A stretch of DNA of 25,108 bases from Polymyxa betae (taxonomy: Eukaryota > Endomyxa > Phytomyxea > Plasmodiophorida > Plasmodiophoridae): contig RBZT01000810.1 in NCBI GenBank assembly GCA_003693705.1, positions 1-25,108 of the forward strand, read 5' to 3'. The position numbers and the translations under genes were made by a program. The notes under the pieces were generated by a model. That model was not told the origin of the DNA, did no database searches, and saw only the letters and a program-made list of their open reading frames with translations. This document shows, piece by piece, positions 18,599 through 25,108 of this stretch (the stretch's first letter is position 1; the number at the start of each line of letters is the position of its first letter).

Positions 18599-19345
18599 TC
18601 CCAGCGATATCGGGCTGTCGATATCGGATGCGGCACCTTCAAGGTCCGAGCCAGACGAGCCGATGCGTTTGGGCAGGCCCGATCGAAACGGCTATCATCG
18701 TTTTGTAGATCGGTATTCGTAGAGTTTGTTGCCATATATCTCTCACTGAGCTAATAAAAAAATTCGATCGTTGGACATCATTGAGTGATTATTCTTGTGA
18801 TAAACCGCAGCAGCTCGCTTCAACAATGCTAATCGGGTGCTGAAAGCATGGATTCCAGAACGTTTCGCATATGATTGCTACAAAGATCTCAGCGCTCGTA
18901 AAATAAGTCCTCCGCATGTGACTTGATGTCGATTTCAAATTTTATGTATACCTAGTTCAATTCGGGGCGACCCCGATGGTCTAACTGATCGTTGAAGAGT
19001 TTAAGGATTGATCACATTGTGGGATTAGCTGAAACGAACTCCTTTAGCGGTATAAAATTATTGTTGTGGCTGTGCACCTTCTAGCTTCCAGATTCGAACG
19101 AAATCGATCTTACGTAAAGCGCCCCATTTACAATCAGCTCCTTTCTCTAACCAGATTCGAATCGAAAAACTTCCTCTATGCTCTTGATGAAGTTTGGGAT
19201 TTGGGGGCTGCGCCCTTATGTTATTTTTCAACTAAAATAAGTTTAAAAAAAATCGAGTTCCGCGTAACTTTTTCTCTCCAAAAAATTTCGGTCAGCAGTC
19301 ATCGCTGTCATATCGATCTCCAGTTTGCGGTGCTGAAGGCAGCCA
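18599..19345. other. Intergenic stretch upstream of the C2-DENN gene
   Basis: AT-rich, with no domain-like translation. A possible 5' UTR intron acceptor (CTCCAG) lies at about 19318-19323, shortly before the proposed DENN-gene ATG. No repeats are seen. Confidence 0.5.
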
Positions 19346-22300
19346 ATGCGGCTCGAAGTCGTTGTTGTACGCGGCGCTGGCGAGATCCTGACTGAATCAC
19401 GCTCGGATGTGTATTTTGAAATCAGCCTGCTCGATGAGCGGCCAAACGAAACATTCGAGCACAGCCCAGGTTAGAATTCTTTTGTTAGTTGTATTGTTTT
19501 AAGTCCTTCTTTCCACGAATATTGGTATTTCTTTACGCTGCCACTCTTGATTTCTCTGCGGTTTTTTAAATCGAAATTTCCACTTTCTGGATGCCTTCAC
19601 TTATTCCTATTTCGAAGACTCACCCATGTCGTACCGAACTGCCACGAAAAAACGGAGTCATATTCTGGATTTTCGCGCTAAAAGCGATGCGATTGAATTT
19701 GGGGTGCGTTTAGACTGTCAGTTTTTCAGCTTTAATTGCGATGTTGAACCTGGTTTGCTCAGGATGTGTTTAATATCCCCCTGAAGGATGTCGGCGGCCG
19801 TCTTCAAGTCACTTGCTTCAAAAAAGGGACGCCAATCGGGCTAACCATTATATCGCTGGAAAAGTGTGCGATTCTAATCTGTTGCTCTATGATTTTTGCG
19901 ACATCTCGCATTCTATCATTCCTACTCTTTAAGAGGACTTTCCTTCGTTTTGAAAGTTTATCCTTTGTAAAAAGTTCATCCTACGTTTGATACCCGGCTT
20001 ATGGTGTCCATTATTCACTGTCTGCTTCTGGATATCAGCTTGCTAACTTGCTTCATAGTTTACCGAATCAGCAATCAGTTCCTCCCGTCCAAAAGTGGTA
20101 TCAGCTGCAAGATTCACAAAGGCGTAATATAAACGCCACTGTCTTCCTCAAGTTGCGACTCCATCAGCACTCAGCAGTCCAAATACAGCTGGGTCGCTTC
20201 AACCGCCATGCACCGAATCTTAGAGGTATTTATTCTCACCAGTTTCTGCTTCGACATTTTATCAAAGCATTGTCGTCTTCTTGTTTGCGACATAGAAGCC
20301 CATTTCGACTTACTTTTACAAAGGGCAGGCAATATCGCCGGTTTCTCTCCAATCGCCAACCAATCTGAACGTATTCCCGGTTGTGGCATCCGGCCATCGC
20401 AGGTCATGCCAATACGTTTGCCATTAATCGCACTCAGCAGATTGTAGGCAGAAGAGCACAGAGCTGGTCGTCTCTCCTGTTGCTGTTGAATACGTCGCGC
20501 TTCTCTCTCTTGGCTCAACTGCAACAGTCCTCGATGTAAGATGTTGAAAATTGGACTAATCTGAATCTGTCCCTGCCTCGAAACCAACTTTATCGAACTC
20601 AGTTTTAGTATTTTCAAATGTTGATTCGACTTCGCTCGTTTCTTCGCGAGTGCTCTTCTTTTCATATTGTGTGTTTTATATTCAATGTAATGTTATCAGC
20701 GTTTTCCGGTCGAGGATCGCCCAAAGCTCCCTTTCCCGGACGTGACACTATTAGCGGATATGTGTTCTCCCCCGAAAAGAATCGATCGCTGCTGCTTTGG
20801 GTTTTTCCTCTCCAATTCCTGCACGTATGGGACGGCATACATCTTCAGTCAGGTTTGGTTATAAGTCAACTGTGCCATTGTTTTAATTAGCTAAATTTGA
20901 ATGCTGCTCTAGAAACAACAGCCAATGCTGTCAACAGCTGGGCTTGAGTTGCTTTCCGATGACGAAACGAGGACTGACAATCAGCCCATTAAAGCGCTGA
21001 TCTTACTCAGTCGACTAGGGTTTGGATCAACTTTTCAATCGATGCTAATCGATTTAGTTGATCATATGGTAAATTGGCTATTTTCACACCTTTTAGCATT
21101 TTCTTCACACGCCTGTTTTCATTAGAATGTTGTATGTTCTGAAATTCCTTTCAGGATCCAGATCCAATACAAATTCCTGATGCCGTAATGCCGACCATCA
21201 AATTTCTCTGCAATCAGATCCCCTCACCGAATCCTGGTCGATCGGTTTTACGCATCCACAGTTCGTTCACCAAGGTTTGTCTGACGGTTTTTTTCTCTTC
21301 GAGGAAAGCACTTCGTTAATCTCGCAATCATGTCGTTTCTCTGCTCTACGAGCTCTTTGTTTTTCCAGATTATTCTCAAACTCTTAATTTGATCAGGAAT
21401 TGTCGTGGAGGTTGTATATTCCCGATAGCTTGTCTCGTTTTGAGCTTCCACTACTGGATTATTCGGTATTATTTCTGCTCCGTATTCTGGATATTTCCAC
21501 GGTCCTTATGGCGATCTCATCAATTCTCACCGGTAAATCGATGGTTATCCATTCCTCTCAGGTATCCAAGACTTGATCCGATTTCGATTTTTTTCATCAT
21601 TGTCTTTGATCTTTTTCGAATTCTGTGAATTAATGTTTGATATGTGATATTTACGCTGTCTGTATCTGTGGGTTTATTTTCATACCATGTTCTTGTGTAG
21701 ATCAGCTTGCTGCTGCCTGTTTGTGAATGCCTGCTTTCGCTGATCTTTCCGTTCCGCTGGAATAACGTTTATGTTCCGGTTCTTCCTCGAGGAATTCTCC
21801 AGGTACCAGCCAATGATCGTTTCTTTTTTTTCCTTTTTATGGACATCCAATATCCCAATATCTGCTCAGTATCTTCAGAACTAAATATTTTTTTGTATCC
21901 TTTAAGCTCGTATTCTTTTCTCTAACTGTTAGCTTGGTTTTGTCTTTCTGCCACATTCAAGGTGTGATCATCAGGTCCTTGACAGCCCGGTCCCGTTTAT
22001 CGTCGGCACTCTGACAAGCAATCTACAATCCGTTCAACTCGGTATTGCTTACTTCCCATCTGTTGCTAATCACTCCATCCCTCACACGATTCATAGCCGC
22101 TCATTGCGTCGTAGTCGATCTTGACATGAGCACCGTCACGCCTGAGAGTTCCTTGGTTTTATTGCCAGCTCAGCCTACAAAGCTGCTCTGCCGTCAGGTT
22201 CGCCGGGCTATGTTCCAATCGTGCCTGTTCCAGGCGGATCGATATTCAACCCATCAAACTCATGCCGATCTGCAACCTCAGGTAAACGTTCTCTATCGGT

Positions 22301-24807
22301 TTCATTTAAGCTTTTAGTATCAGAATATGCTGTTTTTGTCTTTAGTGCAAAGCTTCGTTGCCTTGTGCTTATACGGTTCTGGTTTTTTTAGTTCTTCACC
22401 ATTTTACATTATGGAATGAATCCGCAAACCTAACTAGATCTGTTGTTGTTACTGATCTGCTTGTGACAGCCGTCAATGTTGTTGCGGCAGGAGAGTTTGC
22501 CGATGGAACGCGAAATTCGATTCTGTTTCGTTCGTTACATTTGCTCTCTGCTAACTGATTACCGCAAGTATCTTCGGTTTGACAGCGCCAATGACTCGCA
22601 TTTCGATTCGGCGACATTCCTTGAACAACGATTGGATGCACGTCCTTTTCTGTCAAGATTCATTCAAACTCAGGTTCGTTGTTATCACCGATCTCCGCGA
22701 GTCTGCTTTCGAAGGTTTTCGATTATTGCTTGCTGCTTGATACAAGTAGATTTCAAAAAAAGAAAAATCATGTGATTCCATTCCAAAACGACAGATCTTT
22801 CTTGCACATCAATTGAAGTTGCCGAGCTGGACATCAACCGTTTAATTTCAATCCATTTCCTTATTTTGTTTTCAAGATTTCATTTCACGTCAATTTTGCT
22901 GAACCTCTCTGACTGTCAGATGTTTTCGGAATTCTTAGAATTACATGTCGAAACCCCATCTTTGCTCGACGATTTCCTGTACTACTCAACGCAATCGGAG
23001 CTGCGATCGGCTCCTGTTGAAGAGATCGACATTTATATCCATTCATCTATTGCTAAGAGCCAGCTGATCGAACCAACGGTTATCTTCTTTTAATTGCCAT
23101 TTTACTTGATGTTTGGGTTTGCTTGTATTCGATTCGCGTCTGTAATCTTGCGACTAATTGGTTTAAATGGTATCGTAGCTGACATGGTTCCAGATTCAGC
23201 ATTCGGCTTTATACTACAAGGATCGGTACGAATGTAGTAGGCCCATCAGACAAAGCCGTTTGTGTTTCCTGGTCCAAGATCTTCTACGAACCGATGAGAA
23301 CACATTGCAAGATTCCGTCAGCGCTTCCGAACTGTACTCCGTTGCCGAATTGCTGTGCTTTCCTCACTGGCGTGCCGTCTTTATCGATATGGTGCTGGAA
23401 TCTGTCCATACTGATGGCAAGGTGTTGTCAAACTCTCCATACTGTAGATGGGCTTTCTTTTGTTGCCATTCTTTCAGCCTTCATTTAACAGTTTCAATTT
23501 ACAGCTATTATTCCATTTGCTGTCATTGCCCACTTACTTCTGCTTCACAGTCGGATAGAAATCCAACCAGCCAGCCCGATATCCTACTATCGATAGATCG
23601 GTATACCGCATTAGCGTTCCTTTTTGAGCGTGCATTGGACCAGTCCATCGAGATACCGAAAGATTTCGGGTTCGCTCGTAAGGTCATTCTAGGTGCGTCT
23701 CAACGGATTGGCGGCAGATTACCCAGGACCGATACTCTAAATAAGGTCGCTCTGCTTTTTCCTTTCTTCGCGATTCTTTCCATAACCTTATTCCTTTTGA
23801 GTGTTCTCCATCCGTTATCTGTACTTACTTTCACTAGGCATCATATGTGTCTTTACGCGATTCGATAAAGCATTGCGCCATCTGGAAGATGCGTTCGTTC
23901 TGGGAATACCATATGTCACTAACGGTCCTGCAGAACACGATTGTAAAACTTGGAATACATCGTTGCTGTATAGCCTCTAAGTAACCATCTTTTAGGGCAA
24001 AGAGTCATCGTTTGCCAATTTTACTGCCGACCAACAGCAGCCGAGAAAGTCACGAGCCGAATCCATGCCGCATTCTGTTGCGGATTTCATCCCTGCGCAG
24101 GGCCGAATCAGGTTCGGAATGCTCGGTCACCAATTGGCATTCAGAATCTGAACCCAAAACAGATCCATTGAGGAGGAGGACTTTATCTTCGGGGAGATGT
24201 GCTCGCTTCTTTGTCTCATGCAGAACCTGGAGATTTCTCGCGCTGTGGCATCCCAGATCGTATTGGCGCTGTCTCGACAGTGGCGTTTTGATTCGGCACA
24301 AATCAACGATCTGACTACCCTGATTAACAATATGTACAGGTCGTTGCTGAAGCCTAAACCTTGTTCTTCCTTTGATTTGCATTTAGAGCGCAACCTGAAG
24401 AGAGCTCACATTCGAACCGAGGCAGTCCCCGATTTCCGGAATTTGGGATGGGCCGATTGCAGAGTCCAGCCCGCAGTGTTTCGACATTACCAATGTCACC
24501 GGTCGAGCTACGAACGATGTCGAGGACGGTGCTGCCTCGTAGTAGTAGTTTTTAATATAATATTTATGCAGAAACCTTCAGCCGGTAACATTTTAGGTTC
24601 GCTTTCGATGTTTCTTGAAGGCTTCGTCCGATGTCATTCCGCATCACTGTGTGTTGATGCGTCTCTGCCAAATCACGTTCTTTTGTTTGCTAATTGCAGG
24701 CCTCCCGAAATGTATTTCGCTATATTCCGTTGCAAGTCAAATCGTTGATGAATGCCCCTAGAATCATGGGCCTTTTTATACCAGAACAAAGCGGCTCAGT
24801 ACTGTAG
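19346..24807 (+). CDS. C2-DENN domain protein, probable Rab GEF
   Basis: About 23 exons and 990 residues. Exons: 19346-19469, 19618-19703, 19763-19865, 20059-20123, 20175-20379, 20441-20535, 20700-20852, 20922-21068, 21155-21274, 21397-21561, 21701-21802, 21975-22041, 22097-22281, 22491-22673, 22920-23078, 23194-23225, 23256-23421, 23551-23745, 23838-23924, 23996-24111, 24163-24339, 24387-24528, 24700-24807. Residues 1-126 form a C2-like domain (MRLEVVVVRGAGEIL, SDVYFEISLL, LQVTCFKKGTPIG). uDENN spans about 200-277 (YVALLSLGSTATVLD, LPFPDVTLLADMCSPP). cDENN spans about 278-539 (KALILLSRLGF, FPFRWNNVYVPVLPRGIL, LDSPVPFIVG, VVVDLD). dDENN spans about 540-655 (FVRYICSLLTDYRKYL, TQMFSEFLEL). The 340-residue C-terminal part is mostly helical and unassigned. 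DENN proteins catalyse GDP/GTP exchange on Rab GTPases, and the C2 suggests membrane or lipid recruitment. The linker at 20124-20440 and the last junction are uncertain; an alternative donor at 24539 would end the protein at 24761. Confidence 0.75.
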
Positions 24808-25108
24808 ATATCAGCCAGTAGGTATGACAAATAACAACGCGGCTGCAAGGAATGCTATTGATTGACTCTCAATTACGAGACCTCATGCTCAATTCACAGC
24901 CAGAGGGCAGGCAGTTCCTTGTTCTTGCTGACACCGTGTCCTCGTGAAAAAGTAGAAGAATTAAGAGATCGAATATCGATGACACGGACGCCCTGAAATG
25001 CGAAGATTAGCAGCTGGCTGCATCGCAATGTCTTTATTGATGCAGGAAGTGCAAAAGGTTAGATCACCATGCGGTTCCCAGCTGGTCCCCCACGCCAGTA
25101 CTAAGCCG
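24808..25108. other. 3' flank of the C2-DENN gene
   Basis: No open frame or repeat of note up to the window edge. Confidence 0.5.

Noticed and set aside
20171-20665. 164-codon open frame on the minus strand
   Set aside because: It lies opposite the + strand C2-DENN exons at 20175-20535, whose translation continues known domains (C2 before, uDENN after) and joins in phase. The minus frame has no domain.
1-25108. CRISPR arrays, bacterial operons, tRNA or rRNA genes
   Set aside because: No regularly spaced repeats, no Shine-Dalgarno-led gene strings, and no tRNA or rRNA signatures were seen; pervasive introns show a eukaryotic nuclear sequence.

Overview
This is a eukaryotic nuclear window of about 25 kb. 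The evidence is short GT-AG introns of about 30-240 nt interrupting most genes, signal-peptide-bearing proteins, an F-box/LRR protein, a RING protein, a protein kinase, a class 3 lipase fold and a DENN-domain protein. GC is intermediate by eye, and genes on both strands are close together. Plant-type telomere-like motifs (CCCTAAA, CCCTAAAA, CCCTAA) are scattered internally. The secreted chitin-binding-like protein and very short introns fit a compact protist genome. A plasmodiophorid-like rhizarian is one guess, but the sequence alone does not establish the lineage.

Layout, left to right: (1) an open frame on the minus strand running off the left edge; (2) an 8-exon secreted protein with two cysteine-rich chitin-binding-like modules (386-1517, +), in which three successive introns carry telomere-like motifs; (3) paralog A of a secreted histidine-phosphatase-like family (3250-4489, +); (4) a single-exon F-box/LRR protein (4761-5870, +); (5) a RING-type protein (6153-6980, -); (6) a 7-exon Ser/Thr kinase with a C-terminal membrane segment (7592-9403, -); (7) a class 3 lipase-like protein without its nucleophilic serine (10109-10891, -); (8) paralog B (11313-12558, -) and paralog C (15078-16360, +), arranged head to head across 2.5 kb; (9) a possible gene fragment at 16455-16653 and the last exons of an unidentified gene ending at 18598; (10) a large C2-DENN gene of about 23 exons (19346-24807, +).

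The main observation is the A/B/C family. Their fold signature is that of the phosphoglycerate-mutase-like branch of the histidine phosphatase superfamily: RHGQG-like block, YFD...G.KQA block, SPLSRAIETA block, RR block, and the second-histidine strand. All three have a signal peptide, and all three lack both catalytic histidines (Ser in the RHG block, Asn in the second block). B and C keep the phosphate-binding arginines, while A has lost them as well. They look like secreted pseudophosphatases that expanded locally. The lipase-like protein has also lost its catalytic serine.

Exon models were built by hand from splice signals, reading phase and comparison between paralogs. They are firm for the chitin-binding gene, paralogs B and C, the kinase core and the DENN core. 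They are weaker for the N-terminus of A, kinase exon 2/3, the C2-to-uDENN linker and the 3' end of the DENN gene.
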